From the NCBI RefSeq assembly GCF_002899455.1, contig NZ_PPFB01000001.1:1302001-1366000 (forward strand): a DNA stretch of 64,000 bases, given 5' to 3'. The first letter of the stretch is position 1; each line of letters begins with the position of its first letter. Position numbers and translations under genes: made by a program. The notes under the pieces were generated by a model. It saw nothing but the letters and a program-made list of their open reading frames with translations, searched no databases and had not been told where the DNA came from. Below, piece by piece: positions 26,827-36,185 of this stretch. The stretch comes from Streptomyces sp. DH-12. Its GTDB lineage: Bacteria; Actinomycetota; Actinomycetes; Streptomycetales; Streptomycetaceae.

Positions 26827-27558
26827 ATGGCCGACGAGAAGACTCCTGACGAGGGCGCGGTCGAAAGGGCCGGGCGGTGGGTCGCCGATCTCGCGGAGAA
26901 GGTCATGGTGAACGGCGTGGGGCCGGTCACGGGGTCGGTGACCTGGGCCGAGGACCGCCTTTCGCGTCGGCAGGGTGACGCTTACCGGGCACCTGACGAC
27001 GAGGAGCGCCGTTCCTCCGAGGACATGAAGGACGACATCGACGCGGTCGTCGCCCGCCTCATCAAGGAGTCCGTGGCCGCAGCCGGGACCCAGGGGTTCG
27101 TCACCGGGCTCGGAGGTCTGATCACCGCAGGCGTGACGATCCCCGCGAACGTGGCCGCGTCCCTCGCCATCAACATGCGGATGGCCGGTTCCATCGCGCA
27201 CCTCCGGGGATGGGACATCGGCGATCCGCACGTGCGGACCGTCGCGATGATGCTCGCGATCGGGATGAGCGCGCAGAACGTCCTGGCGTCCTTCGGCGTG
27301 AAGGTCGGCCAGAAGCTCGGCGAGCAGATGATCAAGAAGATCCCGATCACGGTGATCCGGGCAATCAACAGAAAGGCCGGGACCCACCTCGTCGCGAAGT
27401 ACGGAACCCAGCGCGCCGCGATCACGCTCGCCAAGGGGATCCCGATCCTGGGAGGCATCGTCGGAGGCGCCGTGGACGCGGGAGCGACCGCTGTCATCGG
27501 ACGGGCCACCGACAAGGCCCTGCGCGACGGCACCCTGCGGGCCGAGGAACCGAAGTGA
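26827..27558 (+). CDS. EcsC-family protein
   Basis: 243 residues from ATG 26827, preceded by GGAAGGGGTG; the open frame continues upstream to 26611 without homology. It shows the EcsC pattern: an amphipathic helical N-terminus, then Gly/Ala-rich hydrophobic stretches (FVTGLGGLITAGVTIPANVAASLAINMRMAGSIA) and IPILGGIVGGAVDAGATAVIGRATDKAL near the end. The family is membrane-associated and has been linked to transporter or secretion maturation in Bacillus; the role here is unknown. Confidence 0.85.
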   Translation: MADEKTPDEGAVERAGRWVADLAEKVMVNGVGPVTGSVTWAEDRLSRRQGDAYRAPDDEERRSSEDMKDDIDAVVARLIKESVAAAGTQGFVTGLGGLITAGVTIPANVAASLAINMRMAGSIAHLRGWDIGDPHVRTVAMMLAIGMSAQNVLASFGVKVGQKLGEQMIKKIPITVIRAINRKAGTHLVAKYGTQRAAITLAKGIPILGGIVGGAVDAGATAVIGRATDKALRDGTLRAEEPK

Positions 27559-27749
27559 CGAAGAAGCGGACCGAGCGGACGAGGCGTGCCCCACGGGTTC
27601 CGGAATCTCCTGCACCGTCAGCGCGATCCTCGTCGCCCTGACGGTGGGCGAGGAAACGGAGAACGTCCCGCTCGGCGAAGGCGAAGCGCCCACCGCGCCC
27701 GGACGGTACGAGACCCCGCCGTCACCGCGGCCCCCTGACCCTTCCGGCA

Positions 27750-27782
27750 CCGTGCTCCCCGCACCGGGCGCGGGGAGCACGG
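27750..27782 (+). terminator. Hairpin terminator downstream of the EcsC gene
   Basis: Perfect 13-bp inverted repeat (CCGTGCTCCCCGC at 27750-27762, complement at 27770-27782) with a 7-nt loop, 190 bp past the EcsC stop. Confidence 0.6.
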
Positions 27783-28184
27783 CGTTCCCTCCCGCACACG
27801 GGCGAGCCCGCCTCCGTCGCCGACGCCCCGACCGCTGCGTACGCCGGGTGACTCCGGCGAAGGAACAGTTACGCCCCTGGACCCCTGTGCTGCCCGGCCC
27901 CTGTGCGGTGGACCGGCAGGTGCGCGACTACGCCAAGGACGACCTGCGGGAGGTGCTCCTTGTGCACCTGTGTGAGGAACTCGGCGGCATCGTGATCTGC
28001 CTGAGCGTCACGGGCCGTCGCCTCCGGACCACCCCCTGTCTGGATACCGCCACCCCCAAGACATTCTCTAAATCTCGGCCCGCGCCGGCATGGCCCTCGG
28101 CCTCGCCCACCCGACAGCAGCGGGCGAGGAGGCTGCTCCGGCAGCCCTGTTTCCTGGCGGGCCGCCCGCCCGCCGTGTCCGTCC
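27783..28184. other. Gap without recognisable gene
   Basis: Open frames here lack homology that I recognise. One forward frame around 27900-28000 (VDRQVRDYAKDDLREVLLVH) looks protein-like but has no start or continuation, so it may be a gene scrap. Confidence 0.3.
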
Positions 28185-29345
28185 TCAGCCGGCCTCCCGC
28201 ACTCGCGCGGCGGTCCGTTCGACGAGCTCGCGGACGCCCTCGGCGGCGTTGTCCGAGAGTTCTCCGAGTACGGCGTCGGCGGCGGCGAGGAGGGCACGGG
28301 CCTCCTCGGGGCGGCCCGCGTCGGCCAGGGCGAGGGTGAGCCGGTAGTGCTCCTCGGTGATGAAGCGGCCGAGGTTGACCCGGTGCCAGTGGCACAGCGA
28401 GTCGTCGCCCGGGGTGGCCAGGGTCCCGCGCACGGCGGCCAGACTGTCCACCGCCTGCGGTAGCCGGCCCGCCTCCCGCTCCAGGCGGGCGAGGGTGCGC
28501 CGGGCCGAGGCCCGCTCCCATGCCGTCTCCTGAAGGGCGGCGTACAGGCGCTGGGCCCGCAGCGCCTGGGGAAGGTCGCCGAGTTCCTCGAAGTCCCGGG
28601 CGAGCCCGCTCAGCGGAGCCGTGGCCAGGGTGCGGGGCGCCCCGGGGCGGCGGAGTCTGCTCTGGTCCATGACGATGCCGTCGAGTCCGCGGATCAGCGT
28701 CACCCGCGCGAGCTCCGTCATCTCCTGGTCCCGCGCCAGGCCGGTCCATGTGGAGACCGGCTCGTCCGACGGGCCCGTCCCGAACATCGACTCGTCGAGC
28801 TCCCGCGCCCACTGTCGCAGCTCGTCCGCGCTCGCCCCCCGGTTCCGGCACACCGTCCAGGCCGCACGCCGTGTCGAAGTCCGTCTCCCGGACCTCGAGC
28901 AGCAGCGGCAGGTCTCCGCTGTCCCCGTGCAGGCCCACCAGCACGGCCGCGAGCCGCAGTTCGTCCGTCATCGAGGACCGTGTCTCGTGCCGCAGCAGGT
29001 GCCGCAGCAGCTCCAGGTCGTCCTCGGCACGGTCGAACTGCGCGGCCCGCAGGGTGATCCGGCGCCGGACCGGGTCCTCGGCGACTTCACGCCATGCCGT
29101 GTGATCGCCCTTCCGCAGGCGGGTGAGCTCGGCGCGGCCCGCCGCGAGCACCGTCTCCCACAGCGGGGGCCGTCCGGGCCCAGCCGGTCGTAGGCACACC
29201 CCTCATCCGCGGTGAGCAGGACGAAGTTCGGCTCGGTGCACAGCAGTAATGAGGCCTCGCGCAGCGGAATGCCGCACCGCTCCTGGACCTCGGCCACCTG
29301 CCGCTCGCTGTACAGGTGGCCGTGCGCGTTCCTGACCGGGCTTCG
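28185..29345 (-). pseudogene. Frameshifted helical-repeat/HTH-like protein gene
   Basis: The coding sequence is spread over three frames. First (about 29345-29175) comes SERQVAEVQERCGIPLREASLL...DEGCAYDRLGPDG. It continues after a 1-base slip at the C-rich run near 29172 as PPLWETVLAAGRAELTRLRKGDHTAWREVA (to about 28857). It then shifts again to CRNRGASADELRQWARELDE and a TPR-like tail ending at 28185. Each piece joins smoothly to the next when the frames are combined. The intact relatives in Streptomyces are soluble proteins of unknown function. Two frameshifts and a missing clear start argue for decay, although sequencing slips in homopolymers are possible. Confidence 0.7.
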
Positions 29346-29368
29346 CACCCGGCGCTCCGCCCGGCCTC

Positions 29369-30632
29369 GTGTACAGGCCCCTCCCGTACGGGCGTCGCTG
29401 CTGGTGACACGCCGGTCCGGGCCTCCGCACCGGCGGCCTGCACAGGCCTTTGACCAGAACCGGCGAGGCAACGCACTCCGACGCTTCCACACCCTCGGTA
29501 CCGGACCCGGACCGGACAGCCGAGCGCTCCTGACGCCTCACCAACTCGGTTCGCACCCAGACACCCTGCTCGGTGACGGGAGTGGTTGACTTGCTGCCGG
29601 TTCCCGTGCCGGGATCGCCTCTCCGTGTACCCCGTAGACCGAAGGAAGCCGCTTCGATGACCGTGCCCACTCCCCCGCCGCCTCCTCCCTCCACCCCGCC
29701 GGCTCCCCCCGCCGCTCGTCGCTCCCCCTCCCGGTGGGTCGCGCCGGTGGTGGCCGCCGTCGTCGCCGCCGGTGCGGGCCTGGGCGTCGGCTGGCTCCTG
29801 TGGTCGGGGCCGGACAGCGCGGCCTCCGGGACCGGCGTCGACGACGCGGCGGCCGACGCGGCGGGCGCCTGCCAGGCGTGGCAGCGGGTTCCGGCGTTCA
29901 GCACGCTGGCCAACAATGACAAGGACGCCGCGCACCACTTCAACCGCGCCATCAGCGCCGCCTATCTGGCCCAGACGGCCGCCGAACTGGACGACCGCTA
30001 CAAGGCTCTGAACGAGGCCTTCCAAGACGTCCACGGCCACCTGCGGACCTTCAAGGTGGAGGGCGCCGAAGCGGAGGCGGCCCACGAGAAGGTGACCACC
30101 CTCTGCGCCGATCTGGACGGCTGAAGGACGAACGCCGCACTCCCGCCCCGCGTCCCGCCGCGGGCATCCGGCCGTCGTCCCCGCTCAGTCCGGGGACACG
30201 CACCTGGCCCTCCCGCGCTCCCGCCGCAACGCCGTACGTACGAGCCGGGGGGCGGGCCCGCCACGGCGCCCGCGTGGGCGCGTTCGCGCAGCGGGGCCAG
30301 GGCCTGTGAGGCCCGTACCAGTTCCGCCGGCAGCCCTTCGGCGGGGCCGAGCGCGCACACGTCCGCCCACGCGCGTACAGCCCTTGGCTGTACACCCGGA
30401 GCGCGTGGCCACCGTGGACGGTGACGTCACCTCCCGTGAGAAGGCGGTCCTCGCGGAGCTTCGGGAGCGGTGCCGCCGGGGCTGACCCCGCCGTGCGGCA
30501 GCGCTCTCGCGCCACTCCCCCGCCGCGGCCCGGCGGCCGTGCACAGCGCGCGGCCGTGCACAGCGCGCGGCCGTACAGGCGTCGCTCCTGGTGACACGCC
30601 CGGCCCGGCCGCCACGCCGGCCGCATGCACAC
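29369..30632. repeat. Diverged direct-repeat pair of about 80 bp (29369-29448 and 30556-30632)
   Basis: The shared core GGCGTCGCT-G/C-CTGGTGACACG occurs at about 29391 and 30579, both preceded by GTG-T/C-ACAG and GTAC. The right copy precedes the broken anti-sigma-like gene, and a similar stretch (GCGTCACCCCTGGTCACGC) lies just before the intact copy at 22145. Direct repeats of GTGCACAGCGCGCGGCC occur at 30539-30572. The rest of 30125-30590 has no gene. Confidence 0.45.
29657..30124 (+). CDS. Hypothetical single-pass membrane protein
   Basis: 155 residues from ATG 29657 with GAAGGA upstream. A short Pro-rich cytoplasmic head (about 1-28) is followed by one transmembrane helix (WVAPVVAAVVAAGAGLGVGWLLW, about 27-49) and an extracellular helical domain with two Cys residues (GACQAWQ and TTLCADL) that may form a disulfide. 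No known domain. It stands between a pseudogene and repeats. Confidence 0.75.
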   Translation: MTVPTPPPPPPSTPPAPPAARRSPSRWVAPVVAAVVAAGAGLGVGWLLWSGPDSAASGTGVDDAAADAAGACQAWQRVPAFSTLANNDKDAAHHFNRAISAAYLAQTAAELDDRYKALNEAFQDVHGHLRTFKVEGAEAEAAHEKVTTLCADLDG

Positions 30633-30677
30633 ACCGCTTTCCCCTCCGCCGGCTCCACGGGGGCCAGCGAGTGCGCG

Positions 30678-31037
30678 ATGTCGTTCACCTCGACCCCACG
30701 GGGCACCCGGCTGGCGCGGCTGTTCGTCGCGCCCTGCCTGGGCGCCTGGGGCCACCCCTACGACAGTGAGGTCAACGAGACGCTGACGCTGATCACCGCC
30801 GAGCTGAGCGCGAACGCCGTGCGGCACGGGCGTGTCCCCGGCCGGGACCTCCACGTCCGGCTGACCGCCGAGGCGGACGGCGAACGGCTGCGCGTGGAGG
30901 TCTCGGGCACCCGCGCCGAACGCCGGCCCGCCGTCACCGCGCCCCCGGACCCCGACGCCGAGTCCGAGTCCGGCCGCGGCCTCCTCCTCGCCGCCGCACG
31001 TCGCGGCCGACCGGACCGGCCGGTCGGCCGCCGTCAG
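30678..31037 (+). pseudogene. 3'-truncated anti-sigma-like ATP-binding gene
   Basis: From ATG 30678 the product matches the family (FTSTPRGTRLARLF, ITAELSANAVRHGRVPGRD, then GRGLLLAAA). It loses the final block expected after GRGLLL: GKTVWAE is replaced by unrelated sequence, with an apparent frame slip around 31000. The next gene begins from the other side at 31041. It is probably a dead relative of 22145-22624. Confidence 0.75.
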
Positions 31038-31040
31038 CGG

Positions 31041-31394
31041 TTACCTGACGTGGAAACCGTAGACGTGGTAGGTGTCGGCGCCGGTGAAGGGGGCCAGCGT
31101 GTGGGGCGGGAGCACCGCGACGTCCCACCCGTAGTTCGTCCTCCAGAAGACGACCACCTCGTGGGCGCCCGAGGAGAAGGACGTGACACCGCCCTGTCCG
31201 AGCGGGACGTCACCGGGGCCGGTCCAGCACCGGCTGCGCTCCGCGCCGTTCTCCAGGTACGTCACCCGCACGGCGTCCGTGCCGGCGGCGCAGTCGATCT
31301 CCTCGGTGGCTGAAGCGGGGGTCGCCGGGAGCGCGAGACTCACCGCGACGGCCGCCACGGCGCCCAGCGCCAGTCTCTTGGATCGGCTCTTCAT
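31041..31394 (-). CDS. Small secreted protein
   Basis: 117 residues with a clear Sec signal peptide (basic MKSRSKR, hydrophobic LALGAVAAVAVSLALP, cleavage near ASA-TE at about 29). The mature part is about 88 residues, strand-rich and aromatic, with two Cys residues (DCAAG and SRCWTGPG) likely paired. The pattern resembles small beta/gamma-crystallin-like or inhibitor-like Streptomyces exoproteins, but I cannot assign it. Confidence 0.8.
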   Translation of the reverse strand: MKSRSKRLALGAVAAVAVSLALPATPASATEEIDCAAGTDAVRVTYLENGAERSRCWTGPGDVPLGQGGVTSFSSGAHEVVVFWRTNYGWDVAVLPPHTLAPFTGADTYHVYGFHVR

Positions 31395-31894
31395 GGTCGT
31401 GGTTCCTTCCGGTCAGTGCTCTGTCGGAATGGAGTTTCAGGTGAACCATCAACCATCAACCGGCTTTATTTCAACGGTGCAGTGGAACGTCCTCGCGAGT
31501 TGTCCGGATGCGGTGTCCGCGGGCGCCCCTTCCCGGAGCACCGCGGCGAACCCGGGGGTGACCGCCCGGGCGCGTCAGGGATGTCTCCGTGTCGCTGCCC
31601 CCTCTGGTGCTCACGGACTCATGCGAAACGGCAGCACGAAGTCACCCGTACTGGTCCCCACCCATGGTCCCCCGAGGACACGATCACTGACGCCCGCGCA
31701 CGGACCTCGGGCTCATCGCCTCCATGGTGAGGGATCCATGGCGGGTCGTCAGCGGTCCGGGATTTCTGCCGGCGGCGCATGTGATCGGTAAGGGGAGCGC
31801 CCTCGCGGCGACGCGTCCCCGGGCGCACCACAGCTCGCGTCCAGCGGTTGGAACCGGATCATCCGTCGTCAGTGGGCTGAGAAAGGATGACGGC
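31395..31894. other. Intergenic region between divergent genes
   Basis: About 0.5 kb between the secreted-protein gene (leftward) and the DUF1963 gene (rightward). It presumably carries both promoters. No gene or clear hairpin is evident. Confidence 0.4.
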
Positions 31895-32788
31895 ATGTCA
31901 CCTACGAAGAAGTTCCGGGAGCACGCCCGTCGGCACGGTGTGTCCGACGACGCCGTCACCCGCATCCTGTGGTCCGTGCAGCCGTCGGTCAAAATGGACG
32001 TCAAGCGGCCCGGCAACGTCCGGCCGGAGGACCGGGTGGTCGGTTACGTCGGAGGACTCCCCGACATGCCCGTGCACTCCACATGGAAGCCCGGCGACCA
32101 CTTCGTCGCCTGTCTCGATCTGGCGGCCATACCGAAACAGCCGCTGGACGACCTGATCCCCCGGCAGGGACGGCTCCTGCTGTTCGCCGGCCCGGATTAT
32201 CGGGACGCGTTCCCGGACAACGGACACGCTCCAGTGATCTTCGTTCCCCCGGGGACCGAGACGCTGGTACCCAGCGCGCCCGTGGACTTCAGCTACTACA
32301 CCATGCGCGAGGAGTCCCAGGAGCTCCTGGAACGCAGGGTGCTCACCCTCCTGGAGCCCGCCGCGTGGGACATCCTCGGCTGGCCGGAGAGCGATCCGCT
32401 GCTCGAGGCCGCGATCGAGGAGTACGGCTCCCTGGTTCCGGACGCACCGGTCGTGAACCGCGAGGCGGGCAGTTCGCTGGACCTGCGCGGGGCGCAGTTG
32501 AACCACCACGACTGGCTGGCCATCTACGAGGAGGAGTTCCAGGAGAAGAGGGAACAGGCGGTGGCCGTCGTCAGGGACGCGCCGGAGGAGTTCGACGAAC
32601 TGTACGCCCGGGCCCTCCGGGAAGCGGCGGAGGCCTCCGAGGAGAACACCGAACCGTATGTGTGCTTCGCGGAGGTCGCCGAGGCCAACGTCTTCGGTTC
32701 CGGCGACGGGGAGGTGAGCTGGATGATTCCCCACGACGATCTCCTCGCACAGCGATTCGACCGTCTCGAGCATTCGTATTTCTGCTGA
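31895..32788 (+). CDS. DUF1963 (YwqG-like) protein
   Basis: 297 residues from ATG 31895 with AAAGGA upstream. The features GGLPDMPVHSTWKP (about 50-63), VACLDLAAIP, GRLLLFAGPDY and the C-terminal MIPHDDLLAQRFDRLEHSYFC (a water-residue rich end typical of the family) indicate DUF1963, a cytosolic domain of unknown function often near toxin-immunity genes. Followed by a terminator, so it is monocistronic. Confidence 0.85.
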   Translation: MSPTKKFREHARRHGVSDDAVTRILWSVQPSVKMDVKRPGNVRPEDRVVGYVGGLPDMPVHSTWKPGDHFVACLDLAAIPKQPLDDLIPRQGRLLLFAGPDYRDAFPDNGHAPVIFVPPGTETLVPSAPVDFSYYTMREESQELLERRVLTLLEPAAWDILGWPESDPLLEAAIEEYGSLVPDAPVVNREAGSSLDLRGAQLNHHDWLAIYEEEFQEKREQAVAVVRDAPEEFDELYARALREAAEASEENTEPYVCFAEVAEANVFGSGDGEVSWMIPHDDLLAQRFDRLEHSYFC

Positions 32789-32792
32789 TCCC

Positions 32793-32827
32793 GCCTGCCG
32801 CCGGTGAAGCGGGCACCGGCGGCAGGC
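32793..32827 (+). terminator. Hairpin terminator after the DUF1963 gene
   Basis: Perfect 14-bp inverted repeat (GCCTGCCGCCGGTG at 32793-32806, complement at 32814-32827), 7-nt loop, 4 bp after the stop codon. Confidence 0.9.
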
Positions 32828-33100
32828 CCCGGGAAGCGGGACTGCCGTACTTCCCCGCTCCGCACTTCCCCGGTCCCGGACGGCCTGGCCGTACGCGGCG
32901 CTTCCCGCGGCGGATCGTGGGGGCGGGGCCGTCTGTGAGGGCCGTACGTCACATCAGGCTGCCACCGGGGTGCCCGGGACCGGGAGAGACGGCCGGCCAC
33001 TTCTGACACCGCGGGACGACGACAGACGGCTCACGCCGGAGCGGCTCCCGGTTCGACACCGCGTTTCCTCCTCCCCTCCTCCCCTCCGCCCCGGCGCCGC

Positions 33101-33185
33101 GCGGAGCTGTGCGTCAACGCCGTGCGGCACGGGCGCGTCCCCGGCCGGGACTTCCACGCCCGGTGGGCCGCCGAGTCGGCCGGCG
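33101..33185 (+). pseudogene. Fragment of an anti-sigma-like ATP-binding gene
   Basis: Only the N-box segment remains: AELCVNAVRHGRVPGRDFHARW, nearly identical at DNA level to 22310-22370 and 30805-30860. No N-terminal or C-terminal part surrounds it. Confidence 0.75.
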
Positions 33186-33224
33186 GACGGGGGCGCGGTG
33201 AGGCGCCGGGTCACCGTCTCGGCG

Positions 33225-33345
33225 GGCCCCGGCCGCGGAAGGGAGGGTGGCCGGTGAGCATGTGGTGCGGCAGGCGGCCCACCGCGTACAGGTCGCTGCG
33301 ACCGTCCAGCGGTTCCTCCCAGGCGAGGAGTTCGGGCGAGGCGGT
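33225..33345 (-). pseudogene. Fragment of a Ser/Thr kinase gene
   Basis: Antisense to the flanking scrap, the frame reads SPELLAWEEPLDGRSDLYAVG, then HHMLTGHPPF, kinase subdomains VIII-IX (normally APEQ...DGRSDLYALGCVLYEMLTG.PPF). Everything else of the kinase is missing. The remaining DNA to 33596 carries no recognisable gene. Confidence 0.7.
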
Positions 33346-33596
33346 AGCTGCCCCGCACGCGAAACCGCAGCTCAGCACGTTTTGAACAACTTGAGGACAG
33401 CCCAGCAGGGCGTCAGTCAGTGCCCGAGCCACGACCACCGGAACCTGAGTATCAGCATCAATGTCAGTGCCGCTCCCTAAGGTGAAGCCATCATCTGGAC
33501 GGACCAGCATCCATCCCGGCGTTCGCGCCTCGGGTGGACACGTCTGCCTGCGGAGAAGGACGTCGGGGAGCTTCCCGACGGCTGAGGGGGAAGGGG

Positions 33597-34703
33597 ATGG
33601 ACGCGATGAGCGCCACGGTGAGGGACCGGCTCAAGAAGCACTTCGTGAACCACGTCGCTCTCGTCATCGACAAGTCCGGTTCGATGCGAGGCCACTCGGA
33701 GCAACTCGTGCGCGTGGTCGACGAGTTCGTGAAAGGACTGGCGGAGGAGTCCGACCGGCTCGGGCACGAGACCCGGATCAGCCTCTACGCCTTCGACCAC
33801 CTCGTCGAGAACCTGGTGTGGGACATGGACGTCAAGCACCTGCCGTCCATGCGGGGGCTGTACACCGTCGAGAACGGCGCGACGGCGCTGATCCAGGCCT
33901 CGGTGAAGGCGCTCGACGACCTCGGTCACATATGGGAGGAGTACGGCGAGCACAGCTTCCTGCAGGTCGTCGTCACCGACGGCGAGGAGAACGCCTCCGG
34001 CGCCGACACGACCGGCTCGCGACACGACCTCATGCCCGACGGCCGCGCCGTCCTGGACGAGTGGCGCGGCAGGATCGCCGACAAGCTGAGCAGCCTGCCG
34101 GACCACTGGACCTCGGCCATCATGGTGCCGAACTCCCTGGCCAAGCGCACCGCCCAGCAGTACGGCTTCCCGACGGGCAACATCTCGATCTGGGACGCCG
34201 ACTCGGACCAGGGCGTCGAGGAGGCGATCGGCGCCGTCAAGACGGCCGCCACGAAGTTCCTGCGCGACCGCGAGCAGGGCGTACGCGGCACCAGGAACCT
34301 CTTCGCGATGGGCCAGGATCTGAGCGCGGCGGACGTGAAGTCGAACCTCCGGGCCCTGGACGCCGGCAAGTACGTGCTGATCCCGGTGGACCAGCGGACG
34401 TCGATCCGCGACTTCGTCACCAGCGCCGGGCATCCGTACAGGACGGGCTGCGCCTTCTACGAACTGTCCAAGCGCGAGAAGATCCAGGCCGGCAAGCAGA
34501 TCGCCGTGGCGGAGAAGGACCCGGCCACCGGCCGGACGACCGGGAAGGTGTTCACCGGTCCCGCCGCCCGTCAGCTCCTGGGCCTGCCGGCGACGGAGGT
34601 CACGGTGACGCCGGGGAGCAACGAGGCCTACACCGTGTTCGTCCAGTCGACCTCCGTCAACAGGAAGCTGGTCCCCGGGACCAAGCTGCTCGTCCTGCTC
34701 TGA
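33597..34703 (+). CDS. von Willebrand factor A domain protein
   Basis: 368 residues from ATG 33597 (GAGGGGG upstream; ATG 33606 is an alternative). The MIDAS metal site is VIDKSGSM (Asp-x-Ser-x-Ser near residue 25) with VVTDGEEN later in the domain (about 125). The C-terminal half (about 215-368) is an unrecognised alpha/beta region with YVLIPVDQRTSIRDF. Cytosolic, no signal peptide. vWA proteins of this type occur with AAA ATPases or TerD/tellurite genes, but none is beside it. It is followed 37 bp later by a SMI1/KNR4 gene, probably co-transcribed. Confidence 0.85.
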   Translation: MDAMSATVRDRLKKHFVNHVALVIDKSGSMRGHSEQLVRVVDEFVKGLAEESDRLGHETRISLYAFDHLVENLVWDMDVKHLPSMRGLYTVENGATALIQASVKALDDLGHIWEEYGEHSFLQVVVTDGEENASGADTTGSRHDLMPDGRAVLDEWRGRIADKLSSLPDHWTSAIMVPNSLAKRTAQQYGFPTGNISIWDADSDQGVEEAIGAVKTAATKFLRDREQGVRGTRNLFAMGQDLSAADVKSNLRALDAGKYVLIPVDQRTSIRDFVTSAGHPYRTGCAFYELSKREKIQAGKQIAVAEKDPATGRTTGKVFTGPAARQLLGLPATEVTVTPGSNEAYTVFVQSTSVNRKLVPGTKLLVLL

Positions 34704-34740
34704 CCGTGACCGTCGATCACACCTTCGGAGAGATCTTCCC

Positions 34741-36111
34741 TTGTCCTCGCTCCATGACTTCGCCACCTGGCGGCCCCTGCTGCGCCTCGTCCACGCCGAG
34801 CACGCGGACACACTCGCCGCGCCCGGCGGGCACGTGGCCGGGCGGATCAGTCCCGGCGGCTGGAGTGTTCCGCTGTCGCGCCGGCCTCGGCAGCGGGGGC
34901 GTGCCTCACTCGTCTCCGACAACCAGGAGCAGTACGACGCCGTGGGCCTGATCGTCGAAGCGCTCCGGGAGGAAGGGGGCGACGGCGTCTCCTTCGTCGT
35001 CGAGGCGTCCTCCGCCGCCGGCGGGGTGCGGCTGCACCTCATCGGAACGGGCTCCTCGACGGAGCCGGGTATCGCCACCGCGCATCCGGGGACGCTCCTC
35101 CTCGCGGACGGAGCCCTGCCCGAGCCGGTACGCCGCCTGCCCGATCCCGTGCCGGACGCGGCGCCGGCCCCGTCCGCGGACGTGGCACTGCTGCGCCGCA
35201 CCCTCCGCGAACGGCTCCCGGACGCGGTGGGCGCCTCGGAGGAGGAGATCGCGGCGGCCGAGGCGCGTCTGGGCCTGCCGCTGCCGCCCGAGCTGAGGGC
35301 CTTGTACCAGGTCGTGCGGGGACGGTACGAGGACCGGGCCGACCACCAGGAGCCGTACGACGCCATCGGCTGCGAGCTGCTTCCCCTCGGCGAGGTGTAC
35401 GTCGCCGACGCGGCGTCCCGGCAGGTGCCGTGGCGGTACGCCGCCACGAAGGCCGTCGAGACGTGGCCGGAGGACGCCGTGCAGGGGCTGGTCGGCTCGC
35501 CGGGCTGGATCGTCTTCGGCGACAACGGCGGCGGGGACCGCATCGCCGTCGACCTCACCCCGGGCCCGGACGGGCACCTCGGGCAGGTGATCATCATCAG
35601 CCACGAGGAGACCGTCGGCGCGGAGCTGGTCGCCGACTCCCTCACCGACATGGTCGTCCACCGTCACCTCGACGGCCGGCCGGTCCGAAGGGCCGAACGG
35701 CCACCCCTCGTCGCCCACGTCAACCGCTTCTCCCTCCCCGGCATCGAGGCCGCCGCCCACCCCGGCCTGGAGGTGCTCGACCTCGGGGTGTGGGAGAAGG
35801 AGCCCCTCGGTCTCGCCCCCGTCTTCGGTCTGCCGCGCCTGAGGAGCCTCACCGCCTGTCCCGGCACTCTCGCCGACCCCCGTGAGATCGCCCGGCTCAC
35901 CCACCTCGAGTACCTGGAGCTCCCGCCCGCGGAGTGGCGGGCACTCCTCGATGCCGGGGCCGTGCCCGCCGGGCTCCTCGCCGCGGACATCGCGTCCCAC
36001 CGGCAGCGGGACAACCCGTTGCGGACCGTCGCCCTCGCCAACGAGATCCTCGCCCGGTACGGCCGGCCGCGGATCACCGACATCACGGTGCTGGAGGGCA
36101 CGGCCTCGTGA
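34741..36111 (+). CDS. SMI1/KNR4 (SUKH) family protein
   Basis: 456 residues from TTG 34741 with GGAGAG upstream. The SUKH core is in the middle: ASEEEIAAAEARLGLPLPPELRALYQVVRG (about 160-190), then IGCELLPLGEVY and GWIVFGDNGGGDRIAVDLTPGPDGHLGQVIII (about 255-285), as in immunity proteins against contact-dependent toxins. The N-terminal 150 residues and the C-terminal 150 residues with leucine-rich-like LEVLDLGVWEKEPLGLAPVFGLPRLRSL are extra. No polymorphic toxin is seen next to it. Confidence 0.85.
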   Translation: MSSLHDFATWRPLLRLVHAEHADTLAAPGGHVAGRISPGGWSVPLSRRPRQRGRASLVSDNQEQYDAVGLIVEALREEGGDGVSFVVEASSAAGGVRLHLIGTGSSTEPGIATAHPGTLLLADGALPEPVRRLPDPVPDAAPAPSADVALLRRTLRERLPDAVGASEEEIAAAEARLGLPLPPELRALYQVVRGRYEDRADHQEPYDAIGCELLPLGEVYVADAASRQVPWRYAATKAVETWPEDAVQGLVGSPGWIVFGDNGGGDRIAVDLTPGPDGHLGQVIIISHEETVGAELVADSLTDMVVHRHLDGRPVRRAERPPLVAHVNRFSLPGIEAAAHPGLEVLDLGVWEKEPLGLAPVFGLPRLRSLTACPGTLADPREIARLTHLEYLELPPAEWRALLDAGAVPAGLLAADIASHRQRDNPLRTVALANEILARYGRPRITDITVLEGTAS

Positions 36112-36143
36112 GCCGCCTCGCCGGCCGGGGCCCGGGACGCCAC

Positions 36144-36173
36144 GAGGGCCCCGACCGTGTGGTCGAGGCCCTC
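36144..36173. terminator. Hairpin between SMI1 gene and tRNA-Leu
   Basis: GAGGGCC...GGCCCTC outer stem (36144-36150 / 36167-36173) plus inner CGACC/GGTCG stem with one mismatch and a GTGT loop, between convergent transcripts. Confidence 0.75.
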
Positions 36174-36185
36174 GATGGAACGAAG

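Noticed and set aside
27928..29199. Single 423-codon reverse gene
   Set aside because: Only its N-terminal third has protein-like sequence; the rest is a Pro/Arg-rich shadow, while the true continuation lies in another frame (28185-28853).
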